A stretch of DNA of 6,225 nucleotides, from contig MFIX01000222.1 in the NCBI GenBank assembly GCA_001780825.1, positions 1 to 6,225 on the forward strand, written 5' to 3'. Source of the stretch: Candidatus Glassbacteria bacterium RIFCSPLOWO2_12_FULL_58_11. Its GTDB lineage: Bacteria; Gemmatimonadota; Glassbacteria; GWA2-58-10. The position numbers were made by a program, and so were the translations under genes. Each line of letters starts with the position of its first letter. The first letter of the stretch is position 1. The notes beneath the pieces were generated by a model. The model was not told where the DNA came from. It ran no database searches and was given only the letters and a program-made list of their open reading frames with translations. Of this stretch, positions 5,886-6,225 are shown piece after piece.

Positions 5886-6225
5886 TCAACTGTCCGGGAC
5901 ATCCACGACAGTCCCGGCGTCTCTGGCGCAGCGGAACCCGACATCGATGTATAACTGATTCACCGCGGCATCGCCACGGAAAGCGCCGCGGGCACACGCA
6001 CCCGAGGACATGAAAGAGCCCCCGCGGATGACCTTGCGGAAGCGCGACGGGAAGTAAGAGGGATCATCGGCGTAACCGGAGTAAGGCCCGATATCGGTAT
6101 TGATCCATTCCCAGACATTTCCCGCCAGGTCGAGCACTCCGAACTCATTGGCCCCGTTCAAGAAACTCCCCACGGGGAGAGGGCCGTTTTTCCCGGTTTC
6201 CTTGACATTACAGCGGTGCGGATAA
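5886..6225 (-). CDS. formylglycine-generating-enzyme-like (SUMF1/FGE-sulfatase domain) protein, C-terminal part
   Basis: The frame is open from the right edge to the TGA at 5886-5888 and gives 112 residues plus a partial codon; the start lies outside the window. An internal GTG at 6171-6173 is not the real start, because family-like sequence continues upstream of it. Counting from the first complete codon, typical landmarks are PVGSF (17-21), NEFG (26-29), AGNVWEW (34-40), RGGSF (67-71) and GFRCA (96-100), with a short 12-residue tail. The fold is C-type-lectin-like and is used by FGE (oxidises a sulfatase Cys to formylglycine) and by many relatives such as EgtB-type and PvdO-type proteins. 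FGE needs two active-site cysteines five residues apart between RGGSF and GFRCA. Here Cys77 fits the first, but the second position is Phe82. A true FGE is therefore doubtful, and another FGE-fold role is more likely. No sulfatase gene is visible. Confidence 0.85.
   Translation of the reverse strand, partial: YPHRCNVKETGKNGPLPVGSFLNGANEFGVLDLAGNVWEWINTDIGPYSGYADDPSYFPSRFRKVIRGGSFMSSGACARGAFRGDAAVNQLYIDVGFRCARDAGTVVDVPDS

Noticed and set aside
5743..5958. 71-codon plus-strand frame in the second spacer
   Set aside because: It is basic, low-information sequence that runs into the antisense of the FGE-like gene, with no clear ribosome binding site or family match.

Overview
The window is moderately GC-rich bacterial DNA with high GC at third codon positions in its genes. 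It suggests an uncultured Gram-negative-type bacterium. The palindromic spacer repeat built on GTAGGGGCG/CGCCCCTAC and the sulfatase-modifying-factor-like gene are typical of environmental candidate phyla, but nothing here fixes the taxon. No RNA gene, CRISPR array, insertion sequence or phage gene was seen.

Layout, left to right. (1) Positions 1-123 (+) are the last 40 codons of a stand-alone homocysteine S-methyltransferase, recognised by its zinc-binding GGCCG motif. (2) Positions 124-619 are a spacer of about 500 bp without a credible gene. It is rich in hairpins: a weak terminator-like stem, a nested palindromic repeat, a perfect 9-10 bp hairpin, and a terminator/attenuator-like structure ahead of the next operon. 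(3) Positions 620-4209 (+) are two overlapping genes for a heterodimeric ABC exporter of the MdlA/MdlB (YheI/YheH, BmrCD) type. (4) Positions 4240-5415 (-) are an exported TPR-repeat protein, convergent with the ABC pair across a gap of only 30 bp. (5) Positions 5416-5885 are a second spacer, locally AT-rich, with a good sigma-70-like promoter for the TPR gene on the minus strand. (6) Positions 5886-6225 (-) are the C-terminal 112 residues of a formylglycine-generating-enzyme-like (SUMF1/FGE-sulfatase fold) protein, cut by the right edge.

The clearest functional unit is the ABC pair. The first subunit has Asp in place of the catalytic Walker B Glu, and the second has a degenerate LSVGQ signature. 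In a head-to-tail dimer these two defects fall in the same nucleotide site, giving one degenerate and one catalytically competent site. The genes share 4 bp (TTGA), so translational coupling and equal production of the subunits are likely. The flanking genes show no evident link to the transporter. I see no convincing undescribed system; the most unusual items are the spacer structures and the FGE-like protein that lacks the second active-site cysteine.
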